Part shown: positions 51,301-62,068 of the stretch, piece by piece
Layout: each line of letters opens with the position of its first letter
Numbering within the stretch: position 1 is the first letter of the stretch
Assembly (NCBI RefSeq): GCF_009727055.1
Contig: NC_052354.1
Coordinates: 34,716,050 to 34,780,049 of the forward strand
From: Benincasa hispida
Lineage: Eukaryota; Streptophyta; Magnoliopsida; Cucurbitales; Cucurbitaceae
Direction: 5' to 3'
Length of the DNA stretch: 64,000 nucleotides
Position numbers and translations under genes: made by a program
The notes under the pieces: generated by a model
What the model was told of the DNA's origin: nothing
What the model saw: only the letters and a program-made list of their open reading frames with translations
Databases searched by the model: none

Positions 51301-54300
51301 GATTTTGGATACATTTGCCTTTCATTGAGAAAACTCTAATTCATTTTTGCATTTCCTTTCTTCAATCTAGAAATTTTTATTTTAAGTTCATGAGTGGAGA
51401 AACTTAATTATGAAAATCTCAAACTATACCCAGTTCAGCATCACAACACTCTATCCCCTCTATCTCTTTCATTTCCATAGCCGTATCAAAGAATAATCTT
51501 GTTCCTCGAGGCCCAAAGAAAAACTGAGAATCTAACAAGGTCCCAAACAACCCTACAAAAACTCTCTCCCCTTGAAGAATCTATTATTTCTTTCACACCA
51601 CAAACCCCACAAGAAAGCACACACCCCTAAGAATAGCCCCTTTCTCTTGGAAGGGTGGATGGAGAAGGAACTCCTCAAATGTTTTCCTCTAGCCCCGAGG
51701 ACAGGCAAAGCTAAAGCCAAAGTCCTTAAAGAGACCATACCAAGCTCCTAAGCAAATTCAGAACTCAAAAAAATATGGTTGAGGACCGCAGTTGCCCTCC
51801 TGCAAAGGATACAACAATGCAGCCCAACCAAAGAAGACTCTCTGGCCGATAGCCTATAATAAGATGTAAAGCCTTCCAAGCAAAACCTACCACATAAAGA
51901 ACTTAACCTTTTTGAAAAGGTTTACTCTCCACTCAGAAGCAAAAACATAATCATTTGCCGGCTAAGAAACACGAACACTTTTGTTTGGTTAGTGTGTCCG
52001 TGTCCAACATATATCTAATATTTGGACACTCTCACTTGTTGGACAAGTATCGGACACTTATTAGTGCAACAAATGTGTTAGACACGCATAAAACACTCGT
52101 TAAGTAGACTAAAAGGCAAACATGACAATAATAATAAATTTTGGGGGTGAAATACATCAAATTAATTTTTTAAGCATATAAATGCATCAACCCATTTACT
52201 TTGGATTTTCTTCTAGTATAAAAATGATATATAATTTTAAAAATGTATATTTTAATAAACGTGTCCTTGTCATGTCTATGTCCTAGATTTTTAAAACATG
52301 GTGTGTCACCATCTCCATGTCATGTTGTATCTATGTCTCATATCCATATTGTACTTCTTAGCTCGCCCAAAAAGACAAGACAAGTAATGGAAGAAAAAGC
52401 TACAAGAAAAGCCTTTCGACAGAGAAGGGCGCCAAAGATGAGTATCCCTCATATTGGGCTCAAAACAAAAATCACCAACCACGCTAACAACACCAAGGCA
52501 TCTGTTATTTCACTATTGGTCAATGGATGATGGAAACCCAAAGAGGGAGACAGTCGAGACTCCAACAAGGAAAGGATAGACACAACCGAACAGTGCCTAA
52601 GAAAGGAAAACTAAAATAAATGGGGAAACACATACCTAAGGGGTCTATCACTCAATAACTTATCTTCCAAAAAATAAGTCTCTCTCTCATCCCCCACCAC
52701 CGAGTGAACAAACTGGGAAAACAAAGGAAACTCAAACGAGATATCTTTCCACAGATTCTAGGAGGTGCCTTTGACTGACCATCGGTCCATTCCCAGGGTG
52801 AGGCCCATACTACCAATAACCTTTTGCCATAAGGTGTTGCCTTCATGATAGAATCACTAGAGCCATTTCACCAACAAGGTCTTATTTCTCACCTCCCACA
52901 TTTCTAATGCCTAAACACCCCAGTCCAATGCCCTGGAAACCATCTCCTAGCCCACCAAATGTGATCCTTTCCCCTCCTCAACTACTCCCATAAAAAATTC
53001 CTCTATCTATTCAACAATGGTCGTTATAATTCAAATGATAGGAAAAATCATGGCTGAAGTTGGCTGTTTGGATGAAGGATGATTATTTTAAAGATGGTTT
53101 GATTTCTCTATTCAACAAGGTTGAAGATTGTCTGAAAGAAAATTCTTCTTGCTTGTCAAATCTTGATGAAATTCTATGCAAGAGTTATCCAATCATCCTC
53201 AAAGATCTCTAGTCCCTTTTATCTTGAAACATGCAACTAATAACATTATTTTGATCACATTAGCATTTCTTTTGTTCCTATCAAGCACAAAGACAAATCT
53301 AAACCTTCTAATTCCTAAAGGGCAAGAAGTGTTTAAATAGTGACTATAGAATAATTACTAAAGTTATTCGAAATTGAAGTCCAAAGGAAAACACGAAATC
53401 TAACAATGAATCAAACATCACTACGATCCCTCTCCAACTCTAAACACTTGGTTATCCCACTCACCCCAAAGATCCCACAATATAGCGCACACCCCAAGTT
53501 CCCAATAAGCCATAAAACAAGACTCTTCTCACGAAAGGGGGAATGGAGGAGGAACTTCCCGATCATATTACGAGTATCCATGTGTTGACCTAGCAAGAAG
53601 CCAAACGTCAAAAAGTAATGGGTCCACATGGGTATCACAAACTCACATCTCCAAAGAATGTGATCCAAGTCTTCCTCTGCCTTTCGACGGAGAATGCAAT
53701 AAAACGGACAAAATAACAAGGAAACTTTCCTCACAATCCAATTCATAGTGATAGCTCTTCCATGTAGATCTTATCCAGGATAAAGAACTTAACTTTCCTT
53801 GAAATCGGAATCCTCCAACTAGCAGAAAAAACAAACTCAAGCAAGGGAAGTTCAGAGAATACACCAAGAAAGTTTGAAGAAAAGATTAATATTCTGTATT
53901 TAATCCATATGATTGCCATTGCAGTCATACAATAGAACAAACGCTCTAAGCAGTTTCAAAGTCCGAGTCATATCATTTGAAGCTAAATTTGTTCAATGAA
54001 TAAAACATGTTAGATATTATAATTAAATTTATCTTCACCCATCAGCTTAAGTGTTTGGGTCAATCAATGATTTAAGATGGTATCAGAGCGGGTGGTCTAG
54101 GGAGGTCCTCATTGTTATTTCGTCCCTAATTAATATTCACTTCCACTTGTTGGATTTTCTTCATATATTTCAAAGCCCACAAGTGAAGGTGGGCGGGTGT
54201 TGGATATTATAATTACCTTCACCCATTCGCTTAAGCTTTTGGTCAAATCGAATAATTTACAACAAGTAGTCGAGATATAATCATGTTCAGTAGGTCTAAT

Positions 54301-54650
54301 TTGAAGGCAAAAATACATCATAAGAGACAAAAACATGGTTGAAATTACGCAACATGGAGACCAATTTTTGCCACTTGAAACTTGAAGCAAGTACAGCGGA
54401 AACAGAGCAAAAATAAAACAAAATTACAAACTCTCCACCCTTATAACCCAGCAAGGTTGAAGAAATAGCATTGAGTAAGAAAATTTTCCAGTTGGGCAAT
54501 TGTTGCAATGCCGAGTTGCTAACAGTCATACCGATGGTGCCCTAGTATAACACAAATAGTAAGAACAAATAGAAGTATCTGAAATTCAGTTCCAAACCTG
54601 AGTTCTTCTAACGAGAATCGATCCCTGGATCTCCAGAAGGAAAACCACAT
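33344..54650 (-). CDS. TT9: TRANSPARENT TESTA 9/GFS9 homologue (CLEC16A-like, FPL domain), 21 exons, 858 aa
   Basis: Exons 5'->3': 54650-54598, 50888-50837, 50735-50659, 50576-50443, 50360-50264, 50132-50075, 47942-47834, 47737-47614, 47509-47326, 43831-43503, 42816-42728, 42652-42582, 36854-36744, 36383-36324, 36024-35887, 35732-35627, 34964-34893, 34732-34674, 34339-34180, 34062-33896, 33670-33344. All junctions are GT/AG; 2577 nt, continuous frame. The N-terminus [18 protein letters not shown] and residues about 45-190 ([35 protein letters not shown]) form the FPL domain shared with animal CLEC16A/Ema. [20 protein letters not shown] and the C-terminal [20 protein letters not shown] match the plant family; length is near Arabidopsis TT9. 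Known role: peripheral Golgi protein for vacuolar trafficking and flavonoid accumulation in seed coats. Introns 1, 9 and 12 are swollen by transposons. UTRs not resolved. Confidence 0.93.
37400..39311 (+). mobile_element. LINE (L1-type) fragment in TT9 intron 12, antisense to the gene
   Basis: 5'-truncated. 37415-37680 gives reverse-transcriptase motifs ([36 protein letters not shown]) with stops and shifts. The catalytic FADD-like site is decayed near 37745. 37989-38180 reads [20 protein letters not shown], the typical post-RT region. 38895-39180 holds the zf-RVT-type C-terminus ([20 protein letters not shown]). Several stops; dead copy. The 3' UTR is interrupted at 39317 by a small LTR element and appears to resume at 41015. 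Confidence 0.8.
39317..41014 (-). mobile_element. Non-autonomous LTR retrotransposon, 1.7 kb
   Basis: Direct repeats at about 39317-39465 and 40875-41014 share ACCAAATGAGAGTT, ATGATTAAAATCTAATCC and AATTACCCAAATCCTAA. On the minus strand, TGGTATCAGAGC (40872-40861) follows the right-hand repeat as a primer-binding site, so the element runs right to left. GCCCA (39312-39316) and GCCCC (41015-41019) flank it as a probable diverged target-site duplication in a LINE 3' UTR. The ~1.4 kb interior has no Gag or Pol motif, only short Lys/Glu-rich frames (for example 40127-39825 and 40403-40212, minus). Confidence 0.7.
41015..41440 (+). mobile_element. LINE 3' tails in TT9 intron 12
   Basis: 41015-41100 (GTGGGCTGGATTTTTTTTG, TCTTTCATTTTTTTTCTCC) resembles the end of an L1-type 3' UTR and is probably the tail of the LINE at 37400-39311. 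A TA microsatellite (about 41118-41138) follows. 41389-41430 (GCATTAGTCTCTTTTCATTT, AATGAAAAG) matches, in reverse complement, the sequence at about 44095-44140, so it is a second tail of the same family. Confidence 0.5.
41498..42089. repeat. 592-bp foldback element in TT9 intron 12
   Basis: Arms of nearly 300 bp are reverse complements along their length. The left arm has AATATCTTCTTGGTCC, TTTTGGGTCTAGTTTTTATT and TAACAGTGATTTTTCACTAA. The right arm has the complements, ending CCAAAACCTAGGAACC and AAGATATT. Within each arm the ~40 bp word TTTAGTCCCTAAGTTTTGA is repeated. There is no coding sequence. As part of the TT9 intron it would form a long hairpin RNA. Confidence 0.8.
44095..45240 (-). 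mobile_element. Probable LINE remnant in TT9 intron 9
   Basis: The left end matches the LINE tail at 41389-41430 in reverse complement. Read on the minus strand, 45168-44974 has an open frame ([20 protein letters not shown] ...) and, after stops, [18 protein letters not shown] continues to 44800. These look like degraded coding sequence, but I do not recognise the protein. Calling it LINE rests on the tail alone. Confidence 0.4.
45540..47230 (+). mobile_element. LINE fragment in TT9 intron 9, antisense to the gene
   Basis: The clearest part is 46370-46640: [18 protein letters not shown], a zf-RVT-like C-terminus, and [20 protein letters not shown]. 45790-46125 is an open stretch ending in a poly-A run (46125-46148) that yields a meaningless poly-Lys segment; its product is unknown to me. 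46800-47230 resembles an L1 3' UTR (TTTCTTGGGCTGGTTTTTTT). Broken. Confidence 0.6.
48820..49340 (-). mobile_element. LINE 3' fragment in TT9 intron 6
   Basis: On the minus strand, [18 protein letters not shown] then a Cys-containing [21 protein letters not shown] stretch fits the zf-RVT C-terminus of plant L1 elements. The left end, TTTTCATTGATTAAAGGAAG, is tail-like. Frameshifted, same strand as TT9. Confidence 0.5.
51450..52990 (-). mobile_element. LINE fragments in TT9 intron 1
   Basis: Minus-strand reading gives [24 protein letters not shown] sequence at 52846-52652 and [20 protein letters not shown] at about 51650-51560, both typical of the region after the L1 reverse transcriptase. Between them is non-coding DNA, possibly another insertion (51960-52350). 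Stops and shifts throughout. Confidence 0.6.
53400..53890 (-). mobile_element. LINE zf-RVT fragment in TT9 intron 1
   Basis: The minus strand from about 53890 reads [20 protein letters not shown], then [20 protein letters not shown], the Cys/His knuckle of plant L1 C-termini. It is closely related to the copy at 38895-39180 ([16 protein letters not shown]). Dead fragment. Confidence 0.7.
54008..54262 (+). mobile_element. TRIM (miniature LTR retrotransposon) in TT9 intron 1
   Basis: The first LTR starts TGTTAGATATTATAATTA (54008) and runs to about 54077. It is followed at once by TGGTATCAGAGCGGGTGG, an initiator-Met-type primer-binding site (54078). A short interior ends in the purine tract AAGGTGGGCGGG, and a second LTR, TGTTGGATATTATAATTACC, starts at 54198. 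Total is about 255 bp with LTRs of about 65-70 bp and no coding capacity, which is the TRIM plan. No clear target-site duplication. Confidence 0.75.
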
Positions 54651-55135
54651 GGCTGAACAATCAGAGCCCCGAATTCAGAAACCCAGTAATCATTCTGTAC
54701 CCTAAACCCAATCCATCTTAGAATTGAAGGTTTCAATATATTTTAGCGAAGTTGTTCTTCACCACAGTGAGTGGCTGGCCTGGAGAGGGCAATTGAAGAA
54801 CAATTTTCAATCTGATCGAGAGTTGGTTCAATGGAGGAAGAACGAGGGAGATCTTGATCAGGCAAATACGGGTTCTTTGTTTCGAAGATAGTGCAAAGAA
54901 AACTGAAATTGCAAGTGTTGTGTTGAAGAAGAGAACGGAGAATTATTGAAATTCCGATAGCAAAACGGAAGATTTGACAGACAGAGGAACAAACGCTTGG
55001 AGCTGGCAAACCAGATTCTTCTCCGTCGGACTCAGTATTGTATTGATGGAGTCGGATTTAGTCGGTGGATTGGGCCTTAAATATCTAATTGGGTCATCCC
55101 TTGACTTTTATCGGCTCAACATCACGGCCCATTTA
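54651..55135 (-). promoter_or_regulatory. TT9 5' flank with Site II-like elements
   Basis: TGGGCC at 55071-55076 and its complement GGCCCA at 55126-55131 are Site II-type motifs known to bind TCP factors in housekeeping plant promoters. They lie about 420-480 bases upstream of the ATG. No clear TATA box is seen in between. The minus-strand open stretch 55009-54743 is probably 5' UTR rather than protein. Confidence 0.45.
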
Positions 55136-55139
55136 GGAT

Positions 55140-57300
55140 GAAAATTGGGAAATTTTGACAAATATAGGCCCATTCTTTTTTAAATAATGTTATTTTATTA
55201 ATTATTAACAAAAGTAGGGTCGGGTTGAAAGTATTAATAAAAATAAGGTTTATGTAATCATGGACCTAGTACATGATTATTCCTAAATTGTGGACCCGGT
55301 CCACGACTTCCATCTATGCACGTGAATCAGTAGTGACCTGGCACACGCAAAATGCCACTTTGTACCGGGCATGCAGCGTTGACCACAGGTAATCATGGAC
55401 GGGGACCATGACTACCCTAAATCGTGTACATGGTCCATCGTCACTATCACCATCTGTCATCGTTTGTCGTTTACCGTCGACAATCGTCCGCCATCCATCG
55501 CCCATTGATCGTCACTGCTCTCTTTGCCGCCACCGATCGTAGGTAACATTTTGTCTCTTTTTCCCCAATATATGATATTATACTCCTATATCTATAATTT
55601 TATTTAAATGTATGCATAAAAAACTAGAGTTTTGATTTAGTTTAGTTGATCTATTGTGTAGGATTTGAATTTTTTTTATATATATAATTTTTCTTTTTTG
55701 TAGTTTAATATTATAAGTTTGACTGATCATTTACGTTGTAGTTGATCTTTTTATTTTAATATTATAAGTTTGGACTGTTTGGACTCAAAAAGTAATATTT
55801 GGACGGTTTGTAGTTGATCCATTGGGATTGTGTGGTTTGTTTATAATAATGTTTGGACTATTTAAAAAAAAACATTTTTTTTGGATTTGGCTGTTAGTAT
55901 TAACGTATTTTTTATCAACTATAACAGTTGTAAGAATTTAAGTAAATATGTCGATGTGTCCTGAAAATTTAGTCATTCTTGAACCTAAAAATGATGGAGA
56001 CAGTGATATTGACATAGAACTTGATGAATTATTTGGAAACAATAAAAGTACAAAACATGATCTTTAGTTGGTACCATCAAAGATGTTCATCCAAATAGAT
56101 TGGTACTAATTCAACCTATGAACGAGGGTCAACATTGGAGGACGGGAGTAAATGTGCATATAATTATAGTTTAATACAAAAAGGAATGTGTAGATAATTG
56201 TATTTTTTTATAAAAAAAAAATAAAATAGATGGAGTGGTGTATTAGCTGCCTCTGAATAGTCAGCATGTTGTTAGTATACCGATAAATATTTGATCGACT
56301 AATGCACAATAAGGTAACAAATAAATATACAAATGAATCTTACAAACTTTTTGGGTGTCTAGTTATTTTTTTTTTAAAAAAAAAGCTTAACTAGACGTCA
56401 TACACGCAAGACATTTGGTTATTACTCCCTGATTACTGTCCTGATGGTCAAGACATTTGATTGACCATTAGCCCTCTTATATACTTCCATATAGTAGAGT
56501 GACATCAACCAGATCGTGCGTTGAGACAGCTAGGTCAACGACAAACGATACCTTCGTTATGTTATAAATTCTCAACACTACACCAAATTGATTTAAGGGG
56601 TAAGCATGACCAAGACTAGTGTTGGATTCACACAGAATATATATCGTACTAGCGTGTACGTCATGATCGTTGTACACAGGGAGAAATAACAAATGGACCA
56701 GGTGTAATAGATGACTACTTTTCCTGGTACGATTTAATCACGAGATGATTTATCAAACCTGGCGGCGCTTACTATTACTGCATGGTAAAAGTTGGATCAT
56801 CTTACATTTCCTAATTATATGATATGAATCTTATTTAGTATATTTTTTTCATTGTATAGAATAATGTTTTCCAAGATGTACAGCAGTATTCAGTTCAACA
56901 CAATTTACCAAAGTTGGGTTCAATGTCTGACCAAACCTTGGTAAATGTAGAAAATATTATTCAACAGACAAGACAACTCAATGTTGCTGATACTGATTAA
57001 AGAGTATTCATCGTAGACGACAATGACAATAAGGTGAAGCTAATCTAGAGGCATACGAAGACGACCCCTGTGGAAAACTGAGCGACTTATAATTCAAACT
57101 TTTAACTTTAAACTTGTATTTTGAAATTAGAGATCTAACGAAATTACATTTTATCATGAGACAATATTTTTTATACTAAAAGCTAAATTGTTAATTAGAA
57201 ATTAAAAAAAATCAAAATTGGAAAAAAAATAATAATAATAATCAAATCGTGGACCTCATCCACGAGTTTGGTTCTTTGACCAAGTCCACGTCATTAACAT
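55140..57300 (+). mobile_element. Decayed DNA-transposon-like element carrying a plant mobile domain
   Basis: Both ends have TGGACC/GGTCCA-type palindromic words (GTGGACCCGGTCCACGA near 55290; GTGGACCTCATCCACGAG near 57247). TTTTGACAAATATAGG near 55155 and its approximate complement near 57370 could be part of terminal inverted repeats. The plant-mobile-domain coding remnant lies at 56470-57040. Plant MULEs often carry such domains, so a MULE origin is likely but unproven. Boundaries are approximate. Confidence 0.45.
56470..57040 (+). pseudogene. Plant mobile domain (PMD-type) coding remnant
   Basis: One forward frame reads PLIYFHIVE*HQPDRALRQL, HQIDLRGKHDQD*CWIHTEY and DDYFSWYDLITR*FIKPGG across 56470-56790, a run typical of the aminotransferase-like plant mobile domain. 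It is interrupted only by a few point-mutation stops. After an intron-like gap, 56870-57000 continues as DVQQYSVQHNLPKLG. It cannot make a full protein. Confidence 0.6.
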
Positions 57301-57775
57301 GGACGCTAATTGGAAAGGAAGGTAATCATATGCTAGGTATACAATTTTTCTTTTCCAACAACAACTACCATATTTTTGTCAATATTTTTGCCTTCAACAT
57401 CACTTTTGAAATTTATTTCTTATGTACCTCATTTTTGTCATTACTTTTAAAAATAACATTATTCTTGAATTTAACATCCCATATTACACAGATATTTTTT
57501 ACATCCCATTTTTAACACAAATGGGCTTCATTTTTCCACAAAATGTTAGTGACCTTTTACTATTTTAGCCTTGTCCACATTTAAAATAAATCATCATTTC
57601 TCTGTCATCATTAAATAATTATTTCTCTCTCATCATCAAAAAAACTATTTCACTTCTATCATTAAATATTCATTTATCTCCCGATATTGAAAAAAAATAA
57701 AAATATCATTCCTCTTCCATCATTAAATAACCTTAAAAATACCAAGACACATTGAAAAAAAATTAAAATCTCCAA
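57301..57775. other. AT-rich spacer
   Basis: No gene seen. Low-complexity CAT/ATT-rich DNA with TCATCATTAAATA-like repeated words (57590-57720). Confidence 0.6.
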
Positions 57776-58727
57776 AATTAATCACTTTTCGTTAACTACC
57801 AAGACACACTACTATAACTCAATAATTGCATTCTTCTCATTGTATATATATTTCTGTCCACTTAATTTAACCATAATCAGTAACTCGATCCTTCACAAGT
57901 AATTCGTATTTACAACTAGGTCAAAAATTACCATGTTACTCCTATAATACATCTGCTCTTTAAGTCTCCACTAATTCTCATTAAACAATTGGTTTATAGT
58001 ACAATCAATAAACTGAGTCCCTCTCTACCACGAGAGGACGAGACCTCTTTGTTCAAGACTAGGAGTCAGTACTTAAGGGAACAACTTATCTGCTGACCCT
58101 AAGACGAGTAGGAGTGAATTCTATCTTGCAAGACTATGTTCCCAACTATCTATCCGGTCTTACCCCTAAAATGGGAGGCTTATTGAGCGATTATGTTGAA
58201 CCACTCTCACCTATGTAAATTAAAGGATAATCTTGAATAAACGGGAGTTCATAGTTAGTTCAGGATTAAGATTGAGTTACCTTAGGTCATTGAATCGAAT
58301 TGAAATAGTTAGTTTTAACATTAAACAGTCATTATAAAGAAAAAGGACTATTTCGTGGTCCGATCTTATGCAAACATCTTTTGCATAGGATGCCCATACT
58401 CGCATGTCTCCATATGAACGACTTTGGGATTACATCGTTTGTATCAATATACAAAGTGGGTTGCATCTATAGTGTCCCTAGGATAAAGTCTTCAACCTTT
58501 ATCCATATACTTATAGACCTTTTTGGCTATATACTAAGACTTGATCCTTTATTTATGTCTCTACATAAAGTTTAAGTATTCATATTATAGTCATAAGTCA
58601 ATTTATTGGATTTATGAATGAATGGAATTCAATAACAACTTTATTGAAAGAAGTCTCAATCATACCTTTATTGTGAATAAAATATATTTAATATTTACAA
58701 ACTGCAAGTTTTAGGATATTCCCAACA
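57776..58727 (-). mobile_element. Copia LTR fragment, 5' part, minus orientation
   Basis: Read on the minus strand it begins TGTTGGGAATATCCTAAAAC at 58727. It follows the order of the solo LTR at 60050-62068 (for example GGGGGACTT-like joints and AGTTAACGAA near 57795), covering roughly the first 950 bases of an LTR. It stops at an inversion point against the fragment at 58728-59915. Confidence 0.65.
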
Positions 58728-59915
58728 ATTGGTAGGACCATAAACCAATTGTTCATTAGTAGATCGGTGGAGACTTAAGATGGGGGTAAAATGGTAATTT
58801 AGATCCAGCTGTAAATACGAACAACCTGTGAATGATTGACTTACTGATCATGGTTAAATCAAGTGGACAGAAATATATCTACAGCTAGAAGAGTGCAACT
58901 ACTGGAATTTAGTGAAGTAACCTGGTAGTTAACGAATATTAATTAATTCGGTTAAAGAAGTTTAGCTAATTAATCTCAAATCATTGGAGCTCATGATCTG
59001 AAGGTCCATTAAGTCCCTCTACTAGCTCGTAAATGGATAAAACTTTAGAATAGTGTGTTGAGAGAATTTGAAATATTCAAATTTGGATTAGGGTTTCGAT
59101 ATTATATATGATATAATTAAGGTTTAATTATTGAACTAACCAAATTTGGAGAGTTAAAAATATTTAAATTTGAGAAATATGAATATGGATTCATATTTGA
59201 ATTAGGTATTTTATTAATGTAATACATGATATTAAATTAATTAAATTTGTTTATCTAATTAATTCTTTATTTATTAAAAAATTAATTAAATAAATTTNAT
59301 AAGGTCCCATTGTGAGCTCGTTAAGGATGGTAAAAAGATTGATTTGAATGGTAAAAATTAATTAAATAAATTTTTGGAAACTTAATTTTAATTATTATTT
59401 AAATTAAATTGTTTTTATTTAGTTTAATTTAAATTAGAATAAATAAATAAAATAAAATAGAAAGTGGGATTATCCCACTTTTCTATTTTAGTAACACCTA
59501 ATTTAAGTTTAATTTAATGAAAATTACGTATCAGATTAAGAATTAACCGATTTGCATGCTTTTCTATGAAACAGAAGTTTTAATACAGATTAAAGCTTAA
59601 TGCAAAATTATGAAATTGAATGAATTTTTGTGGTTTTGAAATTCTGCATATTTTCCTCTCCAAATCCAAAATTCATCCAAATTCCATATAATTTGAGTTC
59701 TACCATCCAATCTAAAGCTAGAGAATAGTAGGGAAGTCTCTTGTGGTAGTCTGCAAGCAATTAAAGAGGAGAAAATCGCTGAATTTGGGCAAATTGAAGT
59801 TCTTCAAAAGTAGTGCTCTTGAAATCCTAAGTTTTACTCTTATGAACATGCATACTTAATTACTAAAATTGATGTAATTAGAGTGCTTAAAATCCTAATT
59901 GTTTCCGTATGTTGA
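58728..59915 (+). mobile_element. Copia LTR fragment, 3' part, plus orientation
   Basis: Starts GGTAGGACCATAAACCAATT, corresponding to the middle of the LTR, and continues GGGGGTAAAATGGTAATTTAG, GTGGACAGAAATATATCT and TTAACGAAT through the 3' half. It overlaps about 200 bases with the minus-strand fragment to its left, giving an inverted repeat. One undetermined base lies at 59298. The right end, near TCAACATATACAT, is approximate. Confidence 0.6.
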
Positions 59916-60049
59916 ATGTCAACTCTATCAACATATACATAAAAAACAACAAAATGAAGATTTGGAACCATAATTATGAAATAAATATAGTCCACCGAAT
60001 TTTGTTCAACAAATGCATTAAAATGGAAAATGTATATTTACACCTTTTT

Positions 60050-62068
60050 TAAGAAACGAATACATGCACAGTGGAAGAAAAACAAATCTAAAGTATTTTA
60101 ATTAGATTAATTACAAAGATAAGCATGCATGCAATAAAACAAGTAAAATGGGGAAAATAACACAACTTTTGTAGTCTTTGAATCTTCTCCCAATTAGCTT
60201 CAATCTCCTCATGAACGTTTTGTAGACCACAACGAGAGTGTTCCCGACTATTCTTCGGCCTTAAAACGGGATGGTGGAATCCGGTGAGTGACTACTTTGG
60301 AGAGGAAAAATGCTAAAGCTTTGAGAGAAAATATGGATGAGATTATCACATAATCTCATCAAAACCTACTATGGCCAAGAGTTCTTCAAAAACTATAAAC
60401 ACTCCCTTTTAAAGACCATTACATGCAAACAAACATGCAACTTTGAGTTTGATGAGAATTTGATACTAAAAAATTCACTAACTCAAAGTGGGATTTAGTG
60501 GGACAAGTGTCTTCAAATGAAAACAACACTAACCATGCAAAAGTTGACATTTCCCACTCACAAATGTTGGATCTTTTCATTAACTTGGTCAAAGTTTGAC
60601 TCTCAAAGTCAATAGTCAACAAATTTAACTTTTTGACTTTCAAAAGTCAAAAGTCAACAATTTGACTTCCATTGCATTTTTTACCTAGTCAACAATTTGA
60701 CTTTTAATACAATTTTGACCAATTCCATTTAATTTCAAAATCAATTCTAATAATCAATTTTAAAATTAAACTAATATTAAATAAATAAATAATTAATTAA
60801 TTAAATATTAAATCTAACATTTATCCCAATTTATATGAATCACTATTCATAATCTTCATATTTAAATCTTATTTAAATATCTCATATTTTCTCTCTCTCT
60901 ATGTTTAATTCACAATTAAACATTAGGTTAAGTATATCGTATATATTTAACGTTTTGCTCCTAAAACTGAATTTGAACACTTCAAATTCGTTCGTCACAC
61001 TGTTCTAAGGTTTAGTCCGATATGAGCTAGTAGGGGGACCTCATAGACCTACAAATCTTGGGTTGCAACGATCTGCAATTAATTGGCTAAACTCTTTAAC
61101 CTAATTAACCACCATTCGTTAACTACCAGATCACTCCACTAAAACCTAGTAGTTGTACTCCTCTCACTAAAGATATATTATGTCCACTTGATATAACCAT
61201 GATTAGTAAGTTAACCCTTCACAAGTTGTTCGTAATAACGGCGGGATTAAAGGATGTTTTACCCCCGAGATTATATCTTACTCCTTAAGTCCCACTGATC
61301 CTCTAATGAACAATTGATTTGTGATCCAATCGCTAAACCGAGTCCCTCTCGAGCCAATGAGAGGTTGAGGCCCCTTGTTCAAGACCTGGAGTCAGCACTT
61401 AAGGGAACAATCTCTCTACTATCCCTAAAAGCGGGTAGGAGTGAATTCTGTCTTGCACCCTATGTCCCAGCTATCTACTTGGTCTTACCCCTGAAATGGG
61501 AGACTTATTGAGCCAGCACTGTTGAGCCAACCTTTACCTATGCAAATCTAAGGATAATCCCGAATAAACAGAAGTTCATAGTTAGCTTAGGATTAGGATC
61601 AAGTTACTGAAGTCATCGCTAGTCTGTCTTAAACAATAAACAACTTTATAAAGTAAGAGTGACCTAATTCTTGGTTCGATCTTATGCAAACTCATTGCAT
61701 AGGACGTCCCCACTCCTCATGTCAATACATGAACAAATCATGATCACTTCATTTGTAGTATTTTACAACAAATTGTAACAACTACAGAGTGGGTCACATC
61801 CGATAGTGTTACCATAATAAGGTACCTAGCCTTATTCATATGCTATAGACCATTTTGGCTATTTACTGAACTTGATTCACTCTTATGTCTCCACATAAGT
61901 TCATGTATTCATACAATAGCCATGGATCTTTCGTTTATTGGATTTAGACTTTACAAATGCAATTCACATCTTCAATAACAGTTTTAATAAATAAACGTCA
62001 ATAACATCTTTATTGATAATATACATTTAACATTATAAACTGCGAGTTTTAGGACATACAACCCAACA
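60050..62068 (-). mobile_element. Copia-type solo LTR, 2019 bp, TSD TTTTT
   Basis: On the minus strand it starts TGTTGGGTTGTATGTCC (62068) and ends CGTTTCTTA (60050). It is flanked by TTTTT at 60045-60049 and 62069-62073. No coding region or second LTR is attached. Middle parts match the LTR fragments at 57776-59915. Near 60388-60400 the minus strand reads GTGTTTATAGTTTTT, a TATA-like site, preceded upstream by a TTGAC cluster (60540-60725). The TSD is low-complexity, so the ends are probable rather than certain. Confidence 0.65.
60540..60725 (-). promoter_or_regulatory. TTGAC (W-box core) cluster in the solo LTR
   Basis: I count twelve TTGAC or GTCAA words in about 185 bases, including inverted pairs such as TTTTGACTTTCAAAAGTCAA. 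The cluster lies about 145-330 bases upstream of the TATA-like site in LTR orientation. TTGAC is the core bound by WRKY factors. Function is not shown. Confidence 0.6.

Noticed and set aside
56477..56692. Minus-strand 71-codon open frame
   Set aside because: The forward strand of the same stretch encodes a recognisable plant-mobile-domain remnant, so this is its antisense shadow.
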